DNA of 64,000 nucleotides from Rothia aerolata (GTDB taxonomy: Bacteria > Actinomycetota > Actinomycetes > Actinomycetales > Micrococcaceae). The translations under genes and the position numbers were made by a program. The notes beneath the pieces were generated by a model that saw only the letters and a program-made list of their open reading frames with translations, was not told the origin of the DNA and did not search any database. This document shows, piece after piece, positions 42,274 to 50,921 of this stretch. The stretch lies in assembly GCF_014635585.1 (NCBI RefSeq), contig NZ_BMDC01000002.1, forward strand, positions 1-64,000, written 5' to 3'. Numbering within the stretch: position 1 is the first letter of the stretch; the number at the start of each line of letters is the position of its first letter.

Positions 42274-42342
42274 CTAGGCGGTGATTTGCAGACTTTCTAG
42301 AGGGTGATTTGCAGACTTTCTAGACGGTGTTTTGCAGAATCT
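42274..42342. repeat. Three tandem 23-bp repeats upstream of the DUF4143 gene
   Basis: Units at 42274-42296, 42297-42319 and 42320-42342 follow the pattern CTAGRSGGTGATTTGCAGAC (then TTT), with the third unit the most changed. They are contiguous with no spacers. They occupy the leader or promoter region of the ATPase gene, 11-20 bp from its start, as an autoregulatory operator would. Confidence 0.88.
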
Positions 42343-42483
42343 GGTCCGTAACATTCCTTGTAAGTGTGGCTTGGGAAACACTGCTGAAATATTTTTGGGT
42401 AAAAATGTTTTTCAACCACTCACACAGACAGCTCGGCTCATCCGCGCTCGCGCGGTGCGCTGGGCATTTTGCAAGGAAACACC

Positions 42484-43932
42484 ATGACTCTCAACGATAT
42501 TCTGGGCAATATTTCCAGTTTCATTTGGGGCCCCTGGCTTCTCATTCCCCTTCTTCTGGGTACCGGTATCTACATGACCGTGCGACTAGGGCTCATCCAG
42601 CTCTTCAAGCTCATTCCGGCGCTTCGTCTTTCTTTCTTTGACCGCAAGGACGAAGGCGCTGAAGGCGGCGACATTTCGCAGTTCCAGGCCCTCACCACCG
42701 CCCTGGCGGCCACGGTGGGTACGGGTAACATCGTGGGTGTTGCCACCGCTATCTCCATCGGTGGCCCCGGTGCCCTCTTCTGGATGTGGGTAACCGCAAT
42801 TTTCGGTATGGCCTCGAAATACTCCGAAGCGTTTTTGGGTGTTCGCTTCCGTACCAAGGACTCTAAGGGTGAGGTATCAGGTGGTCCGCAGTACTACCTG
42901 CAACGCGGTATCAAGGGTGGCTTTGGTAAGTTCCTGGCGCTCTTCTTCGCAATTGCGGCGGTGCTGGCCTCTTTTGGTATCGGCAACATGACCCAGGGCA
43001 ACTCCATCGCCACCAACTTAGAAACCACTTTTGACGTTCCGCTGGCCTTTACCGGTAGCATCCTGGCCCTGCTGACCCTCTTTGTGCTCCTGGGTGGTAT
43101 TAAGTCGATTGCTAAGGTGACCTCTGGGTTTGTTCCCGTCATGATTATCTTCTACATCGGCGGTGCTCTTTACATTATTGGCGCCAATGCCTCGATGATT
43201 CCCACCGCCCTGGGTGAGATCTTCACCGATGCCTTCACCGGAACCTCGGCGGTGGGCGGCTTCGCCGGTTCTGCCATGATTTACGCAATCCAGTACGGTG
43301 TTGCCCGCGGTATTTTCTCCAACGAATCTGGCATGGGCTCCGCTGCTATCGCTGCCTCCGCCGCTAACACCACCCACCCGGTGCGCCAGGGCGTGGTCTC
43401 CATGACCCAGACCTTTATCGACACCATCATCGTGGTGACCTGCACCGGCCTAGTGCTCATCGTAACCGGCGCCTGGCACCAGAGCGAGGGCGGGGAGCTC
43501 ATCTCTGCCTCGACCATGACCAACTGGGCTTTCTCCGAAACCATCGGCCCCATCGGTGGCTGGATTGTGACCATCGGCCTGGTGCTCTTTGCCTACTCCA
43601 CCATTCTGGGCTGGGCCTACTACGGCGAGCGCTGCATGGAACGCCTCTTCGGCCGCCGCGGCGTCGTCCCCTACCGCATCTTCTTCTCCGCCATCGTCTT
43701 TATCGGCTGCACCCAGGAGCTGGAGACCGTCTGGACTTTCTCAGACATCGCTAACGGCCTCATGGCGATTCCCAACCTGATTGGCATTCTGGTGCTCTCG
43801 GGTCTCATCGCCCGCGAAACCAAGCACTACTTCAGGCATGACCCCTCGTTGAAGGCGTCTAAGGAAGAAGTGGATGCCTTTATGGAGGGCCACCCCGGAG
43901 CTATTGACTCCTATGAGAGAACGGGGCGCTAG
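42484..43932 (+). CDS. Sodium:alanine/glycine symporter, AGCS family (first)
   Basis: 482 residues from ATG 42484 (GCAAGGAAA upstream). About ten membrane segments. AGCS motifs are present: FQALTTALAATVGTGNIVGVATAI near residue 65, GGPGALFWMW, GGPQYYLQRG, and GIFSNESGMGSAAIA. It imports alanine or glycine with Na+ or H+. Transcribed toward a perfect palindromic terminator. A second, more diverged AGCS protein is at 46144. Confidence 0.93.
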   Translation: MTLNDILGNISSFIWGPWLLIPLLLGTGIYMTVRLGLIQLFKLIPALRLSFFDRKDEGAEGGDISQFQALTTALAATVGTGNIVGVATAISIGGPGALFWMWVTAIFGMASKYSEAFLGVRFRTKDSKGEVSGGPQYYLQRGIKGGFGKFLALFFAIAAVLASFGIGNMTQGNSIATNLETTFDVPLAFTGSILALLTLFVLLGGIKSIAKVTSGFVPVMIIFYIGGALYIIGANASMIPTALGEIFTDAFTGTSAVGGFAGSAMIYAIQYGVARGIFSNESGMGSAAIAASAANTTHPVRQGVVSMTQTFIDTIIVVTCTGLVLIVTGAWHQSEGGELISASTMTNWAFSETIGPIGGWIVTIGLVLFAYSTILGWAYYGERCMERLFGRRGVVPYRIFFSAIVFIGCTQELETVWTFSDIANGLMAIPNLIGILVLSGLIARETKHYFRHDPSLKASKEEVDAFMEGHPGAIDSYERTGR

Positions 43933-43953
43933 ACAAAAGCGAAAGACTGAACG

Positions 43954-43992
43954 GTAGCAGAAGAAAGGGCGCCCTTTCTTCTGCTACTTTCC
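43954..43992 (+). terminator. Perfect palindrome terminator after the AGCS gene
   Basis: GTAGCAGAAGAAAGGGC (43954-43970) is immediately followed by its exact complement (43971-43987), a 34-bp perfect palindrome, then TTTCCTT. The tip must open to form a loop. Confidence 0.75.
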
Positions 43993-44080
43993 TTATTAGG
44001 TTTATATCGCTTGTCGGTTAAAAACTTTCGGAGTAAAATAAAAACCGTAGTTTTTCGCCGACGAGAAAGTTTATAAGATC

Positions 44081-45139
44081 ATGCAGAAAGATCCTCAGCA
44101 GATTGAATTTGGTCTCGATACCTTTGGAGACACCACCGAAGACCTGCAGGGGGAGACCCTCCACCAGGCCCAGGTTATTCGTAACGTTATTGAGCAGGGC
44201 CAGCTCGCAGACCGCGTGGGAGTTGACTTCTTTGGCGTGGGCGAGCACCACCGCCCCGACTTTGCGGTGAGCTCACCCGATACGATTCTGGCCGGTCTTG
44301 CCACCTCTACCGAGCGAATTAAGCTCGGTTCCGCGGTGACCGTTCTTTCATCAGACGATCCGATTCGCGTCTACCAGCGCTTTGCCACTATCAACGCTAT
44401 GAGCAAGGGCAGGGCAGAGGTGGTACTGGGTCGCGGCTCTTTCACTGAGTCTTTCCCCCTCTTTGGCTTTGACCTTTCAGACTATGACCGTCTCTTCTCT
44501 GAGAAGCTGGATCTCTTCAGCAAGATTGTGACCGAAGAGCCTGTTAACTGGAACCCCGGCAACCGTAACCCGCTGGTGAACCAGGAAATTTATCCTAAGA
44601 CCGAGGGCGGCCTCTCCCGCTGGATTGCCGTAGGTGGTAGCCCCGAGTCGGTGGTGCGCGCAGCCGAGTACAAGATTCCGCTGATGCTGGCAATTATCGG
44701 TGGCCCTGCCAGCCGCTTTGCCCCCTTCGTAGACCTCTACCACCGCGCAAACCAGCAGCTGGGCAACGAAAATCTGCCCGTCGCCGTCCACTCACCCGGT
44801 CATATCGCCGAGACCGACGAAGAGGCGATGGAGCAGCTCAAGCCCTACTGGATTCTCAACCGCAACAAGATTGGTGCTGAGCGTGGCTGGGGTAGCGCCG
44901 GTGAGAAGGAGTTCTACCACGAGGCTAAGTACGGTTCGCTCTACGTGGGCTCGCCCGAGACGGTTGCGCAGAAAATTGCCAAGACCGTGAAGGGTCTAAA
45001 TCTTGACCGTTTCGATTTGAAGTACTCCAACGGCCCCCTGCCGCACGAGTACTCGATGAAGAACATCGAGCTCTACGGCACCCAGGTGATTCCGCGGGTT
45101 CGCGAGCTGCTGAGCGAGAAGTCAGCAGACGACGAGTAA
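44081..45139 (+). CDS. Luciferase-like flavin-dependent monooxygenase (LLM class)
   Basis: 352 residues with a TIM-barrel LLM fold. N-terminal IEFGLDTFGDT, ADRVGVDFFGVGEHHRPDFAVSSPDTILA (in parts) and later RGSFTESFPLFGFDL and IAVGGSPESVVRAA are features of the group often annotated as a putative FMN-dependent luciferase-like monooxygenase. It would use FMNH2 or F420; the substrate is unknown. An inverted repeat AAACTTTC/GAAAGTTT (44022-44029/44065-44072) overlaps its promoter region. Confidence 0.88.
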   Translation: MQKDPQQIEFGLDTFGDTTEDLQGETLHQAQVIRNVIEQGQLADRVGVDFFGVGEHHRPDFAVSSPDTILAGLATSTERIKLGSAVTVLSSDDPIRVYQRFATINAMSKGRAEVVLGRGSFTESFPLFGFDLSDYDRLFSEKLDLFSKIVTEEPVNWNPGNRNPLVNQEIYPKTEGGLSRWIAVGGSPESVVRAAEYKIPLMLAIIGGPASRFAPFVDLYHRANQQLGNENLPVAVHSPGHIAETDEEAMEQLKPYWILNRNKIGAERGWGSAGEKEFYHEAKYGSLYVGSPETVAQKIAKTVKGLNLDRFDLKYSNGPLPHEYSMKNIELYGTQVIPRVRELLSEKSADDE

Positions 45140-45144
45140 GAAGC

Positions 45145-45185
45145 GAGAGGACGGCGCCGGGTAGAGTGGGCGCCGTCCTCTCCTT
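45145..45185. terminator. Bidirectional terminator between the LLM gene and trmB
   Basis: A perfect 14-bp stem: GAGAGGACGGCGCC (45145-45158) with GGCGCCGTCCTCTC (45169-45182), followed by CTTG. It separates two convergent genes. Confidence 0.8.
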
Positions 45186-45202
45186 GCTATAGGTGGGGCA
45201 GC

Positions 45203-46024
45203 CTACTTGCGCCGGTAGGTCAGGTCGTGGGCGCGTCGTCCTGCCTCGCCCGCCTTGCGCTCAAAGGAGGTCAGGATTCGACCCTCCCAGCGCGGGGCCC
45301 AGCCGCCGGCGGGATCTTCCTCAGTAGCACCCTCACCGGCGTGTAGGTTCTCAAAGTCGGGGTGGGCATCGAGCACATCGCGCATGACCAGGGCGTATTC
45401 TTCCCAGTCGGTGGCCAGTCGCCAGATTCCGCCGGGCTTCATCACGCGGGCCACCTTGCTGGCAAACTCGGGGGAGATCAGACGGCGCTTGTGGTGGCGG
45501 GTCTTGTGCCAGGGATCGGGGAAGAAGACCCAGAGCTCGTCCACCGAGTTCTCTTCGAGCATGTTATCGAGCAGTTCGGGGGCGTTGGCCTGCGCCACGC
45601 GCACGTTCTCGACGCCGGCGCTGTGGGCCTTGCGCAGAAGGTCGGCGATGCCGGGGGTGTAGACCTCCACCGCCAAGAAGTTGGTTTCGGGCTGGTTCTC
45701 GGCGCGGGCAACGATTGCCTCGCCCAGACCCGACCCGATTTCAACGGTCAGCGGAGCGGTGCGACCATAGATTTCCTGCTGGTCGAAGCTGGCTTCGGGC
45801 GCTACCGAGGTGTCGGTCAGCTCACGGGGGATATCGAGCACATAGTTCTCTGAGTGCTCCTCCCAGGCCTTCAGACGGCGGCCGGTTAGGCGGTCACCGC
45901 GGCGCACAAAAGAGAGCGGCTGACGGTGAAACTTCTGGGGAGTCTCCTGAGTTGCCGGGTCAATACCCTGGGCGCGGAGCTTTTCTTTGGCTTCTTTATT
46001 GGCCTTCTGCTTGTTAGTTTCCAT
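45203..46024 (-). CDS. trmB: tRNA (guanine-N7-)-methyltransferase
   Basis: 273 residues from ATG at 46024, with AAGGAGAATC directly upstream on the minus strand; the longer reading to 46240 has no ribosome site and low-complexity content. It methylates G46 of tRNAs with SAM. Motif I is LTVEIGSGLGEAIVA; the family signature VFFPDPWHKTRHHKRRLI supplies tRNA and SAM contacts. The N-terminal 55 residues are basic and variable. Divergent from the second AGCS gene. Confidence 0.94.
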   Translation of the reverse strand: METNKQKANKEAKEKLRAQGIDPATQETPQKFHRQPLSFVRRGDRLTGRRLKAWEEHSENYVLDIPRELTDTSVAPEASFDQQEIYGRTAPLTVEIGSGLGEAIVARAENQPETNFLAVEVYTPGIADLLRKAHSAGVENVRVAQANAPELLDNMLEENSVDELWVFFPDPWHKTRHHKRRLISPEFASKVARVMKPGGIWRLATDWEEYALVMRDVLDAHPDFENLHAGEGATEEDPAGGWAPRWEGRILTSFERKAGEAGRRAHDLTYRRK

Positions 46025-46143
46025 GATTCTCCTTGAGAAATCGAGACAGCCAGCGCCTGAGGAAACTCTAATCAGGCGCGGGAAAGACTGTTCTACTGTA
46101 CCCGATAGCACGGTCGGGGTGCCGTGACCCACCGGCGGGCTAA

Positions 46144-47922
46144 ATGTTAGAGTCGGTTCACGTGCTTTACTTAAACTCTTCTGCTGGATCAGTTCAGGCA
46201 GCCTCCTTTGACCAGTGGCTGACTGATACGCTCGATACACCGGTCACCTGGATAGAGAATATTGTTTTCTACGCCGTGCCCATCGGCGGGGCAGAGATTC
46301 CCCTGCTTATTGTGTGGCTGATGGCGGCCTCGCTTTTCTTTACCGTCTACCTGCGCTTTCAGCCGGTGACGGGCCTGAAGCACTCCATTGATTTGATTCG
46401 CGGAAAGTTCTCCCGCCGCTCCGACCCCGGAGAGGTCACCAGTTTCCAGGCGCTCGCCACTGAACTCTCGGGTACGGTGGGCCTGGGCAACATCGCCGGT
46501 GTTGCCGTAGCGATTACCATGGGTGGGCCCGGTGCAGCTTTCTGGATTATTGTTGCCGGTCTGCTGGGTATGAGCCTGAAAATGGCAGAGGCCGTGATGG
46601 GCGTGAGATACCGCGAGATTAAGGACGACGGCTCGGTGGCGGGCGGGCCCATGTACTACCTGCGCAACGGCTTGAAGGAAATTGGCCGACCCAAAACAGG
46701 CAGGGCCCTGGCGCTTATGTACGCCATCTTTGCTCTGATTGGTACCATCGGCGCAGGCAACCTCTTTCAGGCAAACCAGGTCACCGCAATTCTTACCGCA
46801 GACCTGAACGAGGGAAACTTCTTCGCGCAGAATAACTGGGCGATCGGCGTCATTATCGCGGTTCTAGCAGCCCTGGTGATTCTGGGCGGTATCTCGGCTA
46901 TTGCCAAGATGACCGCCATTCTCACCCCCGCTATGTCGGTGCTCTACATCGGCATGACCCTGGCCGTTCTGGCGGTGAACTTTACCGCTATTCCCGAGGC
47001 CTTCCGCCTGATTGTGGCCCACGCCTTCACCGGCGAGGGCGTGGCCGGCGGCGTCGTCGGCGTGGCGGTGGTGGGCATCCAGCGCGCCCTCTTCTCAAAC
47101 GCGGCGGGCGTGGGTACCGCGGGCTTCGCCCACGCGGCGGTCAAAACCCACCGACCCGCAACCGAGGGTTTTGTTGCTCTCTGGGAGCCCTTTATTGCCT
47201 CGGTGGTTATCTGTACCATGACTGCCCTGGCGATTATCACCACCGGCCAGTACACCTCTGAGGGTGCAGACGGTATTGCGCTCACCTCTGCCTCTTTCGC
47301 CACCGTGGCGGGCTGGTTCCCCCTGCTGCTGACTCTGGCTGTGGTGCTTTTTGGGTTCTCCACCATCCTCTCCTATGCCTACTACGGCCAGCGCGCAGCC
47401 GCCTACCTCTTTGGTGAAAAGAAGTCGGTGGAGAAGGTCTACAACATCTTCTACATTCTGGTGATTGTGGTGGGCGCGACCATCTCACTGGATACTGTGG
47501 TGCGCTTCTCTGACGCCATGTTCTTCTTGATGACCTTCCCCAACGTGCTGGGCCTCTTCTTCCTGGCCAAGGTGCTTCGTCTTGAGATTCTGGGCCACCA
47601 GATTCGGGTGGGGGCTGGCTCGGTGGCGCCCGAGCACCCCGACGAGCAGACCGGTCTGGGCGCCACTGATGAGGACGACGCCGCCCAGCAGGCGCGCCAA
47701 GTGCGAGAGATTAAGGAGACCCAGGTGGCCACCGGCGCCATTGACCTCTCAGAGCTGCGCCGCTGGCAGGCCGAGGGAGAAACGGTGTCTGATCGGGAGT
47801 ACTCTGAAGCTCGGGACTTTGCTCGTTCTTCAGAGCATTTTGAGGTTGATGACTCGGGCGAGATTATTGCCCGGGACGACGCTCCCACCACTACCGGCAG
47901 TCAGGGAGGGCACACGATTTAG
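46144..47922 (+). CDS. Sodium:alanine/glycine symporter, AGCS family (second, long form)
   Basis: 592 residues. The membrane core has AGCS motifs FQALATELSGTVGLGNIAGVAVAITM (in parts), GGPMYYLRNG and ALFSNAAGVGTAGFAHAA. Compared with the first AGCS protein it has an extended N-terminus and a 110-residue acidic cytoplasmic tail, rich in Glu/Asp, with a possible regulatory role. A GTG at 46162 is an alternative start; no clear Shine-Dalgarno decides. Divergent from trmB. Confidence 0.9.
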   Translation: MLESVHVLYLNSSAGSVQAASFDQWLTDTLDTPVTWIENIVFYAVPIGGAEIPLLIVWLMAASLFFTVYLRFQPVTGLKHSIDLIRGKFSRRSDPGEVTSFQALATELSGTVGLGNIAGVAVAITMGGPGAAFWIIVAGLLGMSLKMAEAVMGVRYREIKDDGSVAGGPMYYLRNGLKEIGRPKTGRALALMYAIFALIGTIGAGNLFQANQVTAILTADLNEGNFFAQNNWAIGVIIAVLAALVILGGISAIAKMTAILTPAMSVLYIGMTLAVLAVNFTAIPEAFRLIVAHAFTGEGVAGGVVGVAVVGIQRALFSNAAGVGTAGFAHAAVKTHRPATEGFVALWEPFIASVVICTMTALAIITTGQYTSEGADGIALTSASFATVAGWFPLLLTLAVVLFGFSTILSYAYYGQRAAAYLFGEKKSVEKVYNIFYILVIVVGATISLDTVVRFSDAMFFLMTFPNVLGLFFLAKVLRLEILGHQIRVGAGSVAPEHPDEQTGLGATDEDDAAQQARQVREIKETQVATGAIDLSELRRWQAEGETVSDREYSEARDFARSSEHFEVDDSGEIIARDDAPTTTGSQGGHTI

Positions 47923-47946
47923 GTAGCTCTCACTCGGTGAAGAGAC

Positions 47947-47981
47947 AAAAATCCCCGGTCTCATAAGACCGGGGATTTTTC
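47947..47981. terminator. Bidirectional terminator after the second AGCS gene
   Basis: AAAATCCCCGGTCT (47947-47960 with neighbours) pairs with AGACCGGGGATTTT (47966-47979), with A-run left and T-run right. It serves the AGCS gene and the convergent DoxX gene. Confidence 0.9.
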
Positions 47982-48001
47982 TGTCTACAGGGCGCTAGGA
48001 T

Positions 48002-48412
48002 TTAGCGGCGCTTCAGGGGTGCAAACACCAGGGCCAGGCCAGCTGCTACCAGCCAGGAGTCCTTAGCCAGTGCGGTGCCGTCCTGAGTGGGGCGAATGCC
48101 GTCCTTCTCAGTCATGCCGGGGGTCTTCAGGTACATGGTGGTCAGACCAGCGCCGAAGGCGGTCAGGCCCAGGCCAGCCAGGCGGGAAGGAACGAGGGGG
48201 CACAGCAGGGCGGTGCCCAGGGCAATCTCAGCAGCGGAGAGGGACTTGCCGAAGGTCTTAGCAGAAACCTGCTCAACCTGGGGCAGGGCAACCTTTGCCA
48301 TACCCTGCATGTGGCCGGCGGTGCCCTCATCGAGCTTGGTCTTGTTCAGGCCGGAGTTCAGAATGAAAGCGCCGGTAACGGTGCGCAGGATTGCGTTTGA
48401 GAGACGGGGCAT
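48002..48412 (-). CDS. DoxX-family membrane protein
   Basis: 136 residues from ATG at 48412, with AGAAAGGAAACC upstream; the upstream ATG at 48445 lies before the ribosome site. Four short membrane segments of the DoxX type, with LRTVTGAFILNSGLNKTKLD at the start and KDSWLVAAGLALVFAPLKRR at the end. DoxX-like proteins are linked to redox stress and thiol metabolism, but this subgroup has no defined role. Confidence 0.75.
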   Translation of the reverse strand: MPRLSNAILRTVTGAFILNSGLNKTKLDEGTAGHMQGMAKVALPQVEQVSAKTFGKSLSAAEIALGTALLCPLVPSRLAGLGLTAFGAGLTTMYLKTPGMTEKDGIRPTQDGTALAKDSWLVAAGLALVFAPLKRR

Positions 48413-48659
48413 GAGGTTTCCTTTCTCTATAAAATGTATCCTCAAGATTCACTTTACTGGAAAACTAACCATGCTTGTGGTTTTAACACCTCAGAGCTGA
48501 AAAATTCCCTCGGGCGGTCAAGTTAGTTAGTTTTACTAAATGTCGTGATTATTGAAGTGGACCGTGCAGGTCTAAACTTGGTTGTCGGAACGAAAGTATT
48601 GACCTATGACTCTGCCCGATTCATGTCCTCCGGGCACAGCCACATATATGGAGGGCTTC

Positions 48660-50105
48660 ATGCCTCACGACACTCAATCAGCCGGCGGTCAGGCTCTACA
48701 GCGCGGCCTCAGCAACCGACATATTCAGCTTATTGCCATTGGTGGTGCGATTGGCACCGGCTTGTTTATGGGCTCTGGCAAGACCATTAGCCTCACCGGC
48801 CCCTCGATTCTTTTTGTTTACATTATTATCGGTGCGGCGATTTTCTTTGTCTTGCGCGCTATGGGCGAGTTGCTGCTTTCTAACCTGCACTACAAGTCTT
48901 TCTCAGATTTTGCCTCAGATATTCTGGGCCCCGGTGCGGGCTTTTTTGTCGGCTGGTCTTACTGGTTTACCTGGGTGGTCACCGCCGTGGCAGACGTGAT
49001 TGCTATTACCGGCTACACCCAGTTTTGGTGGCCTGAGATTCCCCTGTGGATTCCCGCCATTGTGCTGATTGTGCTGTTGCTGGCGCTGAACCTGCCCTCG
49101 GTCAAGAACTTCGGCGAGATTGAGTTCTGGTTTGCCCTTATTAAGATTGTTGCCATTCTTGCCCTGATCGTGGTGGGTGGCTTTATGGTGGCCATTGGCT
49201 TTACTGCCCCCAGCGGCCACCAGGCCCAGATTTCTAACCTCTGGATTCACGATGGCATGTTCCCCCACGGTCTCGTGGGCTTCCTTGGCGCTTTCCAGAT
49301 TGCCCTCTTTGCTTTCCTGGGTTCTGAGCTGGTGGGTACCGCCGCGGCAGAGACCCGTGACCCCTATAAGACCCTGCCCAAGGCTATTAACGCGGTTCCG
49401 GTTCGTATCATCATCTTCTACGTGCTGACCCTCGCCGTCATTCTGATGGTGACTCCCTGGAACGACATCGACCCCGAAACCAGCCCCTTTGTGAGCATGT
49501 TTAGCCTGGCGGGCCTGGGCTTTGCTGCCGGTTTGGTTAACCTGGTGGTGCTGACCTCGGCAACCTCTTCGGCGAATTCCGGTATCTTCTCGACCTCCCG
49601 CATGGTCTACGGCCTGGCGGAAGAGGGTTCGGCTCCCCGCGCCTTTAGCAAGCTCAGCAAAAACGGCGTGCCCCGCAACGCGCTCTTCCTCACCGCAGTG
49701 CTGATGCTCTCGGCCCTGGTGCTGCTCTACTCCGGCGACTCGGTGATTCAGGCATTCACCTTGGTGACCACCGTTGCCTCGGTGCTCTCGGTCTTCAACT
49801 GGGCCATGATTCTGGTCTCTTACATTGTCTACCGTAAGAAGCACCCGCAGCGTCACGCCGAATCCACCTATAAGATGCCCGGCGGCGTGGTGATGTGCTA
49901 CGTGGTACTGGCCTTCTTCGCCTTTATGATTGCGGTGCTGGCCTTCTACGAAGACACCCGCGCGGCCCTGTTTGCTATGCCCCTGTGGTTTATTCTGCTG
50001 GCTATCGGCTGGGCCTTCGTGCGCAGGAACCCGGCCCATCACGAGAAGCAGCGCGAGATTCAGCAGGCTCGCACTTCTCAGATTGACCTCAACGATTTGA
50101 AGTAA
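48660..50105 (+). CDS. Amino acid permease, CycA-like (APC family)
   Basis: 481 residues from ATG 48660, directly after TGGAGGG; an ATG at 48606 reads through that site. Twelve membrane segments. LSNRHIQLIAIGGAIGTGLFMGSGKTI (in parts) and LRAMGELLL are APC-family signatures. The pattern is closest to CycA, the D-serine/D-alanine/glycine:H+ symporter, and to AapA. With two AGCS symporters within 8 kb, alanine or glycine uptake is a theme here. Confidence 0.88.
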   Translation: MPHDTQSAGGQALQRGLSNRHIQLIAIGGAIGTGLFMGSGKTISLTGPSILFVYIIIGAAIFFVLRAMGELLLSNLHYKSFSDFASDILGPGAGFFVGWSYWFTWVVTAVADVIAITGYTQFWWPEIPLWIPAIVLIVLLLALNLPSVKNFGEIEFWFALIKIVAILALIVVGGFMVAIGFTAPSGHQAQISNLWIHDGMFPHGLVGFLGAFQIALFAFLGSELVGTAAAETRDPYKTLPKAINAVPVRIIIFYVLTLAVILMVTPWNDIDPETSPFVSMFSLAGLGFAAGLVNLVVLTSATSSANSGIFSTSRMVYGLAEEGSAPRAFSKLSKNGVPRNALFLTAVLMLSALVLLYSGDSVIQAFTLVTTVASVLSVFNWAMILVSYIVYRKKHPQRHAESTYKMPGGVVMCYVVLAFFAFMIAVLAFYEDTRAALFAMPLWFILLAIGWAFVRRNPAHHEKQREIQQARTSQIDLNDLK

Positions 50106-50111
50106 GGACGG

Positions 50112-50149
50112 CGCGCGGGCGAGTGATTCTCGCCCGCGCGAGTTTTATT
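50112..50149 (+). terminator. Terminator after the CycA-like gene
   Basis: A perfect 12-bp stem CGCGCGGGCGAG/CTCGCCCGCGCG (50112-50123/50129-50140) with loop TGATT, followed by AGTTTTATT. The T-run overlaps the stop codon of the convergent nuclease gene. Confidence 0.87.
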
Positions 50150-50921
50150 CCGCCCCGAAATCAGACCGGTAGGCGGGCTGGTCGGGGCAGGTGGCTAAGA
50201 CCGTTTCCATCGCGGATTTTTCTGCCGGGGTGACCCAGAGGCGGTAGGCTGCCTTAACCGAGATTTGCCGTGCCACGTATTCGCATCGGTAGCCCCGCTG
50301 GGGCAGCCATTCAGAGGCATCTGCATCTGATTTCTGGGTGTTGGGCAGGCGGCCGGTTGCCTGTAAGTTGAGGGGATCGTTGGCGAGCTCGGCGCGGTCT
50401 GCCTCGGGCAGCAGGGTAGCACCGGTCTGCCAGGCGTTAGAGAGCGCAACCACGTGGTCAATCGGAACGTCCTGGCTGGTTTTCTCTCCCCGCTCAAAGT
50501 CAATGACCTCGCCGGTGTAGGGGTCGGTCAGGGTGCCCGAGAGAACCCTGCAGTTTTCTGCCCGCTGGAGGTTGCCCAAATCCCGGGCCAGAATATCGTT
50601 GCGCTGGTCGCAACCGTTGTGGTCTATATCAGCCCAGGCGTTGCCGTAGAGCTGGCGTGAATAGCCGGTAGATTCACCGGCTTCCCGCACCGGCAGGTCG
50701 TCTAACACCGCCGAGGCGCTGGAATATTCTTTAACCCCGCTACCGGCAAAACCGGTACTGACCGGGGTTCCGCCCGCCAGAGAATCCAGGGCGGCATCGA
50801 GGCTCCAGTCGTGCCGGGCCAGCCAGATGAGAGAGGACAGCGCAAGAAGGGCAAGCAGAATCAGGGCCAGCCACAGCCGAACCTTCAGCGGCAGCTGGCG
50901 TAGCAGGGAAGAAAGACTCAC
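50145..50921 (-). CDS. Membrane-anchored or secreted HNH nuclease (DUF1524/GmrSD C-terminal type)
   Basis: 258 residues. One N-terminal membrane helix (about 14-33, LWLALILLALLALSSLIWLA), a linker, then a nuclease domain outside the cell: DIDHNGCDQRNDIL, PYTGEVIDFE, then VPIDHVVALSNAW (catalytic His of the HNH fold) and NLQATGRLPNTQKSDADASEWLP (in parts) with the conserved Asn and Lys. Two or three Cys could form disulfides. Families of this type occur widely as actinobacterial exported nucleases. Its start overlaps the stop of the large gene upstream by four bases. Confidence 0.87.
   Translation of the reverse strand: MSLSSLLRQLPLKVRLWLALILLALLALSSLIWLARHDWSLDAALDSLAGGTPVSTGFAGSGVKEYSSASAVLDDLPVREAGESTGYSRQLYGNAWADIDHNGCDQRNDILARDLGNLQRAENCRVLSGTLTDPYTGEVIDFERGEKTSQDVPIDHVVALSNAWQTGATLLPEADRAELANDPLNLQATGRLPNTQKSDADASEWLPQRGYRCEYVARQISVKAAYRLWVTPAEKSAMETVLATCPDQPAYRSDFGAE

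Noticed and set aside
42274-42342. CRISPR array
   Set aside because: The three 23-bp units are contiguous with no spacers and no cas genes nearby.
45203-46240. Extended start of trmB at 46240
   Set aside because: The extra 72 residues lack a ribosome site and overlap the divergent AGCS start, while ATG 46024 has AAGGAG at correct distance.
48915-50042. Long minus-strand frame opposite the CycA-like permease, and a similar one opposite DUF808 (56894-57820)
   Set aside because: Low-complexity His/Gln/Asn-rich products that mirror hydrophobic codons of the real genes; no ribosome site.
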